A stretch of 15,768 nucleotides of DNA from Clostridia bacterium. GTDB lineage: Bacteria > Bacillota > Clostridia > UBA1381. Location of the stretch: assembly GCA_900751685.1 (NCBI GenBank), contig CAADSR010000240.1, positions 1-15,768 of the forward strand, read 5' to 3'. A program made the position numbers and the translations under genes. Position 1 is the first letter of the stretch. Each line of letters begins with the position of its first letter. Of this stretch, positions 1 through 7,069 are shown one piece after another. The notes under the pieces are model-generated. The model saw nothing but the letters and a program-made list of their open reading frames with translations, was not told the DNA's origin and did no database searches.

Positions 1-1
1 A

Positions 2-424
2 GGGGAGATCATTCCGAAGATCAAGGTCAGTGAAAATGTGGCAAAGATCACGACGCCTGGATTTAAGCAGGTTTACCGCCTTTACTCCAGGGAAAATTCC
101 GCGGCGATCGCCGATGTGATCACCTTGCACGGGGAAAAGATCGATGATACAAAGCCCTATACGATCTTTGACCCGGAATACACTTGGAAACGGAAAAAGG
201 TGACGGATTTTTATGCGCGCCCTTTGCTGAAACAAATTTTTAGCCATGGAGAATGTGTTTATGATCTGCCAGACCTAACGGTCTTGCGGGAATACTGCAA
301 ATTAGAGATCGACGGCCTTTGGGATGAGGTAAAGCGTTTTGAGAACCCGCATCAATATTATGTGGACCTATCCCAGGACTTGTGGGACTTAAAACATAAA
401 TTATTGGAACAATACCAGGACTAA
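2..424 (+). CDS. pncB: Nicotinate phosphoribosyltransferase, C-terminal part (5' end outside window)
   Basis: This is the 3' end of a gene that enters from the left edge. The frame is open from base 2 with no stop, so the GTG at 38 is an internal valine codon and not the start. About 140 residues are visible. The ending, with ENPHQYYVDLSQDLWDLK close to the C-terminus, is the characteristic tail of Firmicute nicotinate phosphoribosyltransferases, and the TPGFKQVYRLY segment also fits. The enzyme converts nicotinate, PRPP and ATP to nicotinate mononucleotide in the cytoplasm, the entry step of the Preiss-Handler NAD salvage route. The catalytic half is not in the window, so integrity cannot be judged. 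The stop lies 13 bp before tsaC, with no terminator between them, which suggests cotranscription. Confidence 0.85.
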   Translation, partial: GEIIPKIKVSENVAKITTPGFKQVYRLYSRENSAAIADVITLHGEKIDDTKPYTIFDPEYTWKRKKVTDFYARPLLKQIFSHGECVYDLPDLTVLREYCKLEIDGLWDEVKRFENPHQYYVDLSQDLWDLKHKLLEQYQD

Positions 425-437
425 AGAGGAAAACACA

Positions 438-1493
438 ATGAAGACAAAACTGTTTAAGATAGATCCCCGCAAGCCGGACGAAGAAGCCCTAGCGGAAGCC
501 GGCGCGCTTCTCCGCCAAGGCGGTGTGGTGGCATTTCCGACGGAAACGGTATATGGCCTTGGGGCAAATGCGCTTTGTGAGGAAGCAGTGCAAAAGATTT
601 TTAAAGCAAAGGGCCGTCCTTCCGACAATCCATTGATCATCCATATCAGCGACTTTTCGATGCTGGAACAATTGGTTTGCGGGGTTTCACCGATGGCACA
701 AGCGTTGATGGAGGCTTTTATGCCCGGCCCGTTTACCGCTATTTTAAAAAAGCAGGCTGTGGTCAGCTCTTTAGTGACTGCAGGATTAGATACTGTGGCG
801 GTCCGGTTCCCAGCCCATCCTATTGCAAAGGAACTGATCCGCCAGGCAGGCGTGCCCGTGGCGGCACCCAGCGCGAATCTGTCCGGCAAACCCAGCCCCA
901 CCAATGCGCGCCATGTCTTAGAAGACATGGATGGACGGATTGAGGCGGTAATCGACGGCGGGGATTGTGCAGTGGGTGTGGAGTCCACGGTTGTTGACCT
1001 GACGGGAGCGGTGCCGGTCATTTTGCGGCCGGGCGGCGTTACCTATGAAGATATCAAGAAAAAGGCGCCGGGAACTGTAATCGACGAGCATGTGCTGCGA
1101 AGCGTTTCAGTAGAGGAAGTTCCCAAAAGCCCCGGTATGAAATATAAGCATTATGCGCCGGAAGCCCAGGTCACTGTGGTGGAGGGCTCCTTGCAGGAGA
1201 CAAGAGAGGAGATCAAGAAGCTGCTTGGTAAGGTTCGGGGACGGCGCACAGGCGTTCTGACCATGGAAGAGGATGCCGGATTTGATGCGGACTGTGTATT
1301 GTTTGCAGGAGCGGACACAAAAGCTTACGCGTCAAAATTGTTTACGAGCCTGCGGAGGTTTGACGAGAACAAGGTAGAAGTGGTGTTTGCCCAGCTTGTA
1401 GAAGATGATGGTTATGGGCTAGCAGTCAAAAACAGGCTTTATAAGGCTGCTGCGAACCATGTGATCCATGTGGGCCGGCGCGGCAGGGAGTAG
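438..1493 (+). CDS. tsaC: Threonylcarbamoyl-AMP synthase (Sua5/YwlC type, two-domain)
   Basis: The enzyme makes threonylcarbamoyl-AMP from threonine, bicarbonate and ATP, the first step of t6A37 formation on tRNAs reading ANN codons. The N-terminal YrdC domain (about residues 12 to 200) shows the PTETVYGLG motif at 34-42 and the KxRxSxN signature as K58, R60, S62 and N64. It is followed by SPGMKYKHYAP, the usual linker motif of long Sua5 proteins, and a C-terminal Sua5 domain (about 225 to 351). At 351 residues it is the long Sua5/YwlC form and not the short E. coli TsaC form. The ATG is preceded by AGAGGA. The partner tsaD lies three genes downstream, so both enzymatic ends of the pathway are in one cluster, but tsaB and tsaE are not in the window. 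Confidence 0.96.
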   Translation: MKTKLFKIDPRKPDEEALAEAGALLRQGGVVAFPTETVYGLGANALCEEAVQKIFKAKGRPSDNPLIIHISDFSMLEQLVCGVSPMAQALMEAFMPGPFTAILKKQAVVSSLVTAGLDTVAVRFPAHPIAKELIRQAGVPVAAPSANLSGKPSPTNARHVLEDMDGRIEAVIDGGDCAVGVESTVVDLTGAVPVILRPGGVTYEDIKKKAPGTVIDEHVLRSVSVEEVPKSPGMKYKHYAPEAQVTVVEGSLQETREEIKKLLGKVRGRRTGVLTMEEDAGFDADCVLFAGADTKAYASKLFTSLRRFDENKVEVVFAQLVEDDGYGLAVKNRLYKAAANHVIHVGRRGRE

Positions 1494-1506
1494 GAAGGAA
1501 AAGTAA

Positions 1507-1947
1507 ATGAATATTCTATTTGTTTGTACTGGAAATACATGCAGGAGCCCAATGGCTGCTGCGATCATGGATAAAATAGCAGTGGAAAACGATCTGGATA
1601 TTTTTATTGAATCCGCTGGACTGTTTGCGGAGGATGGGGCGCCGGCAAGTGAAAACGCGGTGGCTGCCTTGAAAAAATATAATATTGATCTGTCTGCCCA
1701 CCGCAGCCAGCCCGTGACGGAGGATCTGCTCCGGCAATGTGATTTGATCCTGACAATGACAGAGGGGCATAAAAAATTGTTAGAGGCAATGGCGCCGGAA
1801 AAAACCTTCACGTTAAAAGAATATGCCGGGGCAGACGGGGATATTTCCGATCCTTACGGCGGGGACCTGGAAGAATATGAAGAGGCCGCCCAGGAGATCT
1901 ATGATGCTCTTGTGGACGTGGCGGAACGCCTGGCAGAAAACGCATAG
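1507..1947 (+). CDS. ywlE: Low-molecular-weight phosphatase, probable protein-arginine phosphatase (YwlE type)
   Basis: This is a 146-residue low-molecular-weight phosphatase. The P-loop CTGNTCRS occupies residues 7 to 14, with nucleophile C7, T11 and R13. The general-acid loop is seen as SDPYGG near residue 118. In Bacillus subtilis YwlE, the threonine at position 11 of the P-loop selects phosphoarginine over phosphotyrosine. Here the same residue is at the same number, and the later FTLKEY segment also resembles YwlE. I therefore infer a cytoplasmic phosphoarginine phosphatase opposing an McsB-type arginine kinase, which would have to be elsewhere in the genome. A tyrosine phosphatase or an arsenate-reductase-like role is less likely. 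An AGGAAGGA Shine-Dalgarno sequence precedes the ATG, 13 bp after tsaC. In B. subtilis ywlC and ywlE are also neighbours. Confidence 0.88.
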   Translation: MNILFVCTGNTCRSPMAAAIMDKIAVENDLDIFIESAGLFAEDGAPASENAVAALKKYNIDLSAHRSQPVTEDLLRQCDLILTMTEGHKKLLEAMAPEKTFTLKEYAGADGDISDPYGGDLEEYEEAAQEIYDALVDVAERLAENA

Positions 1948-1968
1948 ACATAAAAATGGGGGACAGAC

Positions 1969-2409
1969 ATGGAAATTGTACCGATGAAAGAGGATGACAT
2001 TGAACAGGTGGCAGCTCTGGAACAATGCTGTTTTACAGTCCCCTGGTCAAAGTCGGCATTTGAAGACGAGATGGCGAACCAGATGGCCGTTTATTTTGTG
2101 GCCAAGCAGCACGGAGCGTGCATCGGGTATGCAGGGTTTTGGAATGTTGCAGGGGAAGGGCATATCACCAATGTGGCAGTATTGCCCCAGTGGCGGCAAA
2201 AGGGGGCCGGGAGCCTGTTGATCGAGACGCTGATCAAACAGGCCAGGGTGCTTTCTTTATGGCTGCTGACTCTGGAAGTGCGCCAAAGCAACCAGCCTGC
2301 CCAGAGGCTCTATGAAAAGTATGGCTTTGAGAAAATCGGAGTACGAAAACGCTATTACAGCGATACCAAAGAAGACGCATGGATCATGACAAAATTTATG
2401 GGAGAATGA
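1969..2409 (+). CDS. rimI: Ribosomal protein S18-alanine N-acetyltransferase
   Basis: This 146-residue GNAT protein is a good match to RimI, which acetylates the N-terminal alanine of ribosomal protein S18 using acetyl-CoA. Visible features are CCFTVPWSKSAFEDE in the N-terminal third, the ITNVAVLP strand, and the acetyl-CoA loop QWRQKGAG (R-x-x-G-x-G type), followed by LEVRQSNQPAQRLYEKYGF, a hallmark of the RimI group. Length is normal. The start ATG has a GGGGG Shine-Dalgarno sequence 6 nt upstream, 21 bp after ywlE. In many bacteria rimI sits between tsaB and tsaD. Here it directly precedes tsaD but tsaB is missing from the usual place. Substrate specificity is inferred from family and context, and RimI enzymes can acetylate other N-termini. 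Confidence 0.93.
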   Translation: MEIVPMKEDDIEQVAALEQCCFTVPWSKSAFEDEMANQMAVYFVAKQHGACIGYAGFWNVAGEGHITNVAVLPQWRQKGAGSLLIETLIKQARVLSLWLLTLEVRQSNQPAQRLYEKYGFEKIGVRKRYYSDTKEDAWIMTKFMGE

Positions 2410-2431
2410 CCTTCGGAAAGGACAGCAGGGA

Positions 2432-3439
2432 ATGGACAAGCTGATTTTAGGAATTGAAAGCTCGTGCGATGAGACTGCGGCGGCTGTTGTAAAAAACGGG
2501 CGCACGGTCTTATCAAACATTATTCATACACAAATTGACCTGCATAAGCGGTATGGGGGCGTTGTGCCGGAAATTGCATCACGCCAGCATATCCTTGCAG
2601 TGGACGCCGTGATTGACGCGGCATTGGAAGAGGCTGGTGTGGGGCTGAAGGATTTAGACGCTATTGCAGTCACTTATGGGCCGGGGCTGGTGGGGGCGCT
2701 TTTAGTGGGTGTTTCAGAAGCGAAGGCCCTGGCTTATGCAGCCCGTAAGCCCCTTGTGCCAGTGCATCATATCAAAGGCCATATCATGGCAAATTTTATT
2801 GAGGACCCGGCTTTGCAGCCGCCGTTCATCTGCCTTGTGGCATCCGGTGGGCACAGCCATATCGTGTGGGTCAAGGATTATACGGATTTTGAGATTTTAG
2901 GGCGTACCCGGGATGATGCTGCGGGAGAAGCCTTTGATAAGATCGCACGGGTGCTTGGCCTGGGGTATCCAGGCGGCCCCCTTATTGACCAGCTTGCCCG
3001 GAAAGGGGATCCGGAGGCGGTCCGTTTCCCGCGGGTGCGCATGGATAAAGATAGCCTGGATTTTAGCTTTAGCGGGGTAAAAACTGCGGTGATCAATTAC
3101 CTGCATAAGCAGGATCAAAGTGGTGTGCCTTATGACAAAGCAGACATTGCTGCCAGCTTTCAGGAGGCGGTAACGGATGTTTTATGTGAACACACGATCG
3201 AGGCGGCAAGGCAGAAGGAAAGCAGGATCATTACACTGGCCGGAGGCGTGGCTGCAAACCGCCAGCTCCGGGAGAAGATGAAGCAGCAGGCAGGGCAGTA
3301 TGGGATCGCAGTCAAATATCCTGCGCCGGTCCTTTGCACCGATAATGCGGCGATGATCGCCTGCGCAGGGTATTATGGCTATTTGGCCGGAGATTTTGCA
3401 GATATGACACTCAATGCAGTTGCTTCCTTAAAATTATAG
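2432..3439 (+). CDS. tsaD: tRNA N6-adenosine threonylcarbamoyltransferase
   Basis: TsaD (Kae1/Gcp family) transfers the threonylcarbamoyl group to A37 of ANN-decoding tRNAs and is essential in most bacteria. The 335-residue protein has every family block: GIESSCDETAAAV at the N-terminus, TYGPGLVGALLVG, the metal-binding HHIKGH with H113 and H117, VASGGHSHI, DDAAGEAFDK, the FSFSGVKTAV block, GGVAANRQLREK and DNAAMIACAG with the third metal ligand D304. It looks intact and of normal length. The start has GGAAAGGA about 9 nt upstream. In bacteria TsaD works with TsaB and TsaE, neither of which is in this window, so they must be encoded elsewhere. It is 16 bp from aroB and probably cotranscribed. 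Confidence 0.98.
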   Translation: MDKLILGIESSCDETAAAVVKNGRTVLSNIIHTQIDLHKRYGGVVPEIASRQHILAVDAVIDAALEEAGVGLKDLDAIAVTYGPGLVGALLVGVSEAKALAYAARKPLVPVHHIKGHIMANFIEDPALQPPFICLVASGGHSHIVWVKDYTDFEILGRTRDDAAGEAFDKIARVLGLGYPGGPLIDQLARKGDPEAVRFPRVRMDKDSLDFSFSGVKTAVINYLHKQDQSGVPYDKADIAASFQEAVTDVLCEHTIEAARQKESRIITLAGGVAANRQLREKMKQQAGQYGIAVKYPAPVLCTDNAAMIACAGYYGYLAGDFADMTLNAVASLKL

Positions 3440-3455
3440 AGAAAGGCGGCCGGGA

Positions 3456-4541
3456 ATGGAGCGGTTGAACGTAGATTTAGGAAAACATAGTTATGATATA
3501 GTATTTGAAAAAGATTTTTTGTCTTTACCAGCAGGCCTGGCAGAGATCGGGGCGCCGGAGAAATTATTGCTTGTGACCGATTCAAATGTAGCGCCTATTT
3601 ATGGGGAAGAGGTAAAGCGGCTGCTTTGTGAAGCGGGGTATGATGGGGGGATCCCCATATTCCCTGCCGGTGAGCAGCACAAAGATATGGAGCAGATCTT
3701 AGGGATCTGCGGTGCTTGTTTGAAGCACCATATGGACCGCAACAGTATGGTTTTAGCCCTCGGCGGCGGCGTTGTGGGGGATATGGCAGGCTTTGCGGCT
3801 GCAATTTATATGCGCGGGATCCGTTTTGTGCAGATCCCGACGACTTTGCTTTCCCAGTCCGACAGCAGCGTTGGAGGGAAAACAGGGATCGATTTTGGCG
3901 GCGGAAAAAATTTACTGGGGGCATTCCCCCAGCCGAAACTGGTGTATATTAATGTAGCGGCCCTAAAGACCCTGCCGCAGCGTGAATTTATTTCGGGAAT
4001 GGGCGAAGTCATCAAACATGGGATGATCGCGGACCATACTTTTTTTGACCAGCTCCAGCGGGAGGCTGGGAAGATAAAGGCATTAGACCCTGAGGTTTTG
4101 ATCGCTATAGCGAAGAAAAACTGCTCGATCAAAGCCCAGGTCGTGATGCAGGATGAACGGGAATTAGGAGTCCGGGCAAATCTTAATTTTGGCCATACAA
4201 TTGGCCATGGGATCGAGGCAGCGTGCAATTTTACCCAGACGCATGGGCAATGTGTGGCGTTTGGGATGCTGGCGGCTGCAAGGATCGCCTGCCAGAGAGG
4301 AATCTTTAAAGAAGAAGAGCTTCACGCGTTAAAAAAGATTTTATCAGCCTATGGCTTTGAAATGGGGATCTCCCTTCCAGCAGTAGAGGATATTCTGCAA
4401 ACCATGCAGAAGGACAAGAAAAAATTAAATGGGAAACTAAAATTTATCCTGCCAGTAAAGACCGGGCAGGTTATTCAAACCACAGATGTAACAGAGGAAG
4501 AAATTAGGGATGCGGTTGTATTTATTGGAGGGACAGTATGA
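3456..4541 (+). CDS. aroB: 3-dehydroquinate synthase
   Basis: AroB converts DAHP to 3-dehydroquinate with catalytic NAD and a divalent metal, step two of the shikimate pathway to aromatic amino acids. The 361-residue protein carries the NAD-binding block ALGGGVVGDMAGF, the IPTTLLSQSDSSVGGKTGI substrate loop, and metal ligands E184 (in GMGEVIKHG), H247 (in FGHTIGH) and H263 (in THGQ). The 16-residue spacing between the two histidines matches the family. A small oddity is Gln after the H263-Gly pair, where many AroB proteins have Glu. The last codons contain the lspA ribosome binding site, and the stop overlaps the lspA start in an ATGA arrangement, which implies translational coupling. No other shikimate gene is in the window. 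Confidence 0.97.
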   Translation: MERLNVDLGKHSYDIVFEKDFLSLPAGLAEIGAPEKLLLVTDSNVAPIYGEEVKRLLCEAGYDGGIPIFPAGEQHKDMEQILGICGACLKHHMDRNSMVLALGGGVVGDMAGFAAAIYMRGIRFVQIPTTLLSQSDSSVGGKTGIDFGGGKNLLGAFPQPKLVYINVAALKTLPQREFISGMGEVIKHGMIADHTFFDQLQREAGKIKALDPEVLIAIAKKNCSIKAQVVMQDERELGVRANLNFGHTIGHGIEAACNFTQTHGQCVAFGMLAAARIACQRGIFKEEELHALKKILSAYGFEMGISLPAVEDILQTMQKDKKKLNGKLKFILPVKTGQVIQTTDVTEEEIRDAVVFIGGTV

Positions 4542-4984
4542 TTTGGCTGATACTTTCTTTATTTGTTATCATCGCAGACCAGGCCGTAAAGTATGGGATC
4601 GTGTCCCATGTGGGGATCGGTGATACCATTGGGGCAATGCCGGGTATCCTGGATATCGTGTATGTACAAAATACCGGGGCGGCGTTTAATATTTTAAGCG
4701 GGCGTTTGTCTCTTTTGAGCATGATCTCTATTGTATTTTGTATTTGTGTGATCGTTTATTTCATTTGGAAAAAACCAAAACAGCCGCTCCTGTGCTGTGC
4801 CCTGGCACTGATGTTCTCGGGGGCTTTGGGAAATGCCATTGACCGTGTTTTACGCGGGTATGTGGTGGATTATATCAAATTGACCTTTATTAATTTCCCT
4901 GTTTTCAATATTGCAGATATCGCAATCACGCTGGGAGCTGTTCTTATAGTCGTGTATGTAATCTTTTTTGATAAGGAGAAATAA
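4538..4984 (+). CDS. lspA: Lipoprotein signal peptidase (signal peptidase II)
   Basis: LspA is the membrane aspartyl protease that cleaves the signal peptide from diacylglyceryl-modified prolipoproteins. The 148-residue protein has four hydrophobic segments (roughly residues 2-15, 61-78, 84-100 and 122-143) and all conserved blocks: IADQAVKY near the N-terminus, VQNTGAAFN around residue 47, and the catalytic dyad as D102 in GNAIDR and D127 in FNIADIAIT. The start overlaps the aroB stop by 4 bp, with GGAGGGA 4 nt upstream inside aroB. The short C-terminal tail DKEK is cytoplasmic by the positive-inside rule. It is 3 bp from the pseudouridine synthase gene. The lspA-RluD-family pair is a very common neighbour arrangement in bacteria. 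Confidence 0.97.
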   Translation: MIWLILSLFVIIADQAVKYGIVSHVGIGDTIGAMPGILDIVYVQNTGAAFNILSGRLSLLSMISIVFCICVIVYFIWKKPKQPLLCCALALMFSGALGNAIDRVLRGYVVDYIKLTFINFPVFNIADIAITLGAVLIVVYVIFFDKEK

Positions 4985-4987
4985 GGG

Positions 4988-5914
4988 ATGCAGCAGTTCA
5001 TTCTTGACGCCGGAGGCAGTGCCGGGCAGCGGCTGGATAAGTTCATTTCAGAACATGCGGAAGGAGTTTCACGCTCTTATGCGGCGCAGTTATGTGAAGC
5101 GGGGAGCGTAAAATGTTCAGGAAAGGCACTTTCAAAAAATTATAAACTCCGCGGGACAGAAACCATCAAGGTCGAAGTCCCGGAGCCGCAGACCATACAA
5201 GTAAAGCCCCAGCCTATTCCGTTGGACATCGTCTATGAGGATGATGTCCTTCTTGTGGTTCACAAGCCCCAGGGCATGGTGGTCCATCCCGCCGCAGGGA
5301 ACCCGGATGGGACGCTGGTCAATGCTTTGATGGCCCATTGTGGAAATGAGCTTTCTGCGATCAATGGTGTTATTCGGCCGGGGATCGTGCATAGAATTGA
5401 TAAAGACACCAGCGGCCTTTTGGTCGTGGCAAAAAATAATGAGGCGCATTTGTTTTTGGCAGGACAGCTAAAGGAGCGCAAAGCAAAACGGAGCTATTGG
5501 GCTTTGGTGCATGGGACCATCAAGGAAGAAGAGGGGACCATCAATAAGCCCATCGGCCGCCATCCTTCCGACCGGAAGAAGATGGCAGTCATTTCTGGCG
5601 GGCGGGAGGCAGTGACCCATTACCGCGTGTTGGAGCGGCTGGAGGGGTATACGCTGGTAGAGTGTATTTTAGAAACAGGGCGCACCCATCAGATCCGTGT
5701 CCATATGGCATCCATTGGGCACAGCATTGTGGGCGACCCGGTATATGGCCCTAAAAAGGAGAAGTTCCGGCTCAATGGCCAGCTGCTCCATGCGCGTACG
5801 ATCGGGTTTGTGCACCCGGTGACAAAGCAGATGATGGAGTTTACAAAAGAGATCCCTGATTATTTTGAAGAGGTGTTGAGGAAGCTGGGGAGCGGACTGC
5901 GCAGTAATTCTTAA
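4988..5914 (+). CDS. rluD: RluA-family 23S rRNA pseudouridine synthase with S4 domain (RluD-like)
   Basis: This 308-residue enzyme isomerises uridine to pseudouridine in RNA. It begins with an S4 RNA-binding domain (about residues 13 to 75, QRLDKFISEHAEGVSRSYA), followed by the RluA-type catalytic domain. The catalytic aspartate is D138 in HRIDKDTSGLLVVAKN, and the later ETGRTHQIRVHMASIGH block is complete. RluD in E. coli modifies helix 69 of 23S rRNA. The S4 domain, length and lspA linkage favour RluD-like function, but Firmicutes carry several paralogues (YlyB and others), so the exact target is uncertain. AAGGAG lies 9 nt before the ATG, inside the end of lspA. An 84-bp gap with a promoter follows, and no convincing terminator separates it from ddl. 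Confidence 0.9.
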   Translation: MQQFILDAGGSAGQRLDKFISEHAEGVSRSYAAQLCEAGSVKCSGKALSKNYKLRGTETIKVEVPEPQTIQVKPQPIPLDIVYEDDVLLVVHKPQGMVVHPAAGNPDGTLVNALMAHCGNELSAINGVIRPGIVHRIDKDTSGLLVVAKNNEAHLFLAGQLKERKAKRSYWALVHGTIKEEEGTINKPIGRHPSDRKKMAVISGGREAVTHYRVLERLEGYTLVECILETGRTHQIRVHMASIGHSIVGDPVYGPKKEKFRLNGQLLHARTIGFVHPVTKQMMEFTKEIPDYFEEVLRKLGSGLRSNS

Positions 5915-5940
5915 AATTTTCATAAATTTAAGGATAGGTC

Positions 5941-5969
5941 TTGAATTTTTGGGCGTAAGCAGGTATGAT
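5941..5969 (+). promoter_or_regulatory. Sigma-A type promoter upstream of ddl
   Basis: TTGAAT at 5941-5946 and TATGAT at 5964-5969 are separated by 17 bp, which is close to the housekeeping consensus. The predicted start of transcription is near 5976, giving a leader of about 23 to 29 nt. The region upstream of the -35 box (5907 to 5930) is almost pure A/T and could act as an UP element. Confidence 0.75.
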
Positions 5970-5998
5970 AGAAGATAGGAAACTTAGAATTGGAGTGA

Positions 5999-7069
5999 AT
6001 GGAAATGGCAAAAAAGGATTTGTGCGTTATTTTTGGAGGGCAGTCACCGGAACATGAGATTTCCAGAATGTCTGTAACGTCCATTATCAACAATTTAGAC
6101 CGGGAAAAATATGAAATACATATGATTGGGATCACAAAAGCCAGAGCTTGGTATTTATTTACCGGGAATTCCGGCCTTATTATAGATGGGCAATGGGAAC
6201 AAGATACAAAGCACCTGACGAAAGCGGTCCTTTCGCCGGATGCTGAGGAGAAAGCAATCCTTGTTTTTGAAGAGGATGGGATCCGCAGGATCCATCCGGA
6301 TGTTGTATTCCCTGTTCTGCATGGAGCTTACGGAGAGGATGGAACGATCCAGGGGCTTTTGGAATTGGGAAACTTCAAATATGTGGGCATGGGTGTTCTG
6401 GCCTCGGCGAATGCGATGGATAAAATCTATGCAAAGCTTGTATTCGCGGCAGCCGGCATTCCTCAAGCTGCTTGGGTCGTCGTCCGCACCTCGGATGATT
6501 ATGAAAAAAAGATGGATGAAATCGAACAAAAGCTGGGCTATCCTTGCTTTGTAAAGCCGGCCAATACGGGGTCTTCTGTAGGGGTCGGGAAAGCAGCTGA
6601 CAGGCAGGGCTTATTCGAGGCGATAAAGAATGCCGCAAAATATGACCGCAAGATCCTAGTAGAGGAAAACATCGAAGGCCATGAAGTGGAATGCGCTGTG
6701 TTAGGGAATGGCACTCCAAAAGCAGCAGAGGTGGGGGAGATCATCCCAACCGTAGAGTTTTATGATTTTGATGCAAAATATAAAGATGATTCCACAAAGC
6801 TGATGATCCCGGCGGAGCTCCCGGAAGAGACCAGGGAGAAGATCCGTGGTTATGCAGTCCAGGCGTTTAAGGCATTGGACGGGGCGGGGTTATCCAGAGT
6901 AGACTTTTTTGTGCGCTACAGCGACGGCTCTGTTGTTTTGAATGAAGCAAATACAATGCCTGGCTTTACAAAGATCAGCATGTATCCAAAGCTTTGGGAA
7001 GCGGTTGGACTGGGATACAGCGAGCTGTTGGATGAACTGATTGCGTTGGCGGAGGAGAGAGTAAAATAA
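5999..7069 (+). CDS. ddl: D-alanine--D-alanine ligase
   Basis: Ddl is an ATP-grasp ligase that makes the D-Ala-D-Ala dipeptide for the peptidoglycan stem peptide. The 356-residue protein shows the N-terminal GGQSPEHEIS motif, the ATP-binding PCFVKPANTGSSVGV and LVEENIEGHEVE blocks, the omega-loop FYDFDAKY, the metal-binding RVDFF, and NEANTMPGFTKISMYPK near the end. The omega loop has K260-Y261, the Lys-Tyr pair of D-Ala-specific enzymes and not the His of VanA-type D-Ala-D-Lac ligases, so no intrinsic vancomycin-type change is indicated. Two ATG codons at 5999 and 6005 are possible, with GGAGTGA at 5991-5997. The spacer is 4 or 10 nt from GGAG, so the exact start is undecided. The stop overlaps the murI start by 1 bp. 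Confidence 0.97.
   Translation: MEMAKKDLCVIFGGQSPEHEISRMSVTSIINNLDREKYEIHMIGITKARAWYLFTGNSGLIIDGQWEQDTKHLTKAVLSPDAEEKAILVFEEDGIRRIHPDVVFPVLHGAYGEDGTIQGLLELGNFKYVGMGVLASANAMDKIYAKLVFAAAGIPQAAWVVVRTSDDYEKKMDEIEQKLGYPCFVKPANTGSSVGVGKAADRQGLFEAIKNAAKYDRKILVEENIEGHEVECAVLGNGTPKAAEVGEIIPTVEFYDFDAKYKDDSTKLMIPAELPEETREKIRGYAVQAFKALDGAGLSRVDFFVRYSDGSVVLNEANTMPGFTKISMYPKLWEAVGLGYSELLDELIALAEERVK

Noticed and set aside
401..1021. 206-codon minus-strand open frame opposite tsaC
   Set aside because: It is antisense to a clearly functional gene, has low-complexity Ser/Ala/Pro-rich content typical of reverse-frame shadows, and shows no recognisable family.
5910..5932. AT-only hairpin over the rluD stop codon as a terminator
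   Set aside because: The stem is nearly all A/T with a bulge and there is no T-run after it. It more likely reflects the AT-rich upstream part of the ddl promoter.
5999..7069. VanA/VanB-type D-Ala-D-Lac ligase
   Set aside because: The omega loop has the Lys-Tyr pair of D-Ala-D-Ala ligases, and no vanH or vanX neighbour is present.
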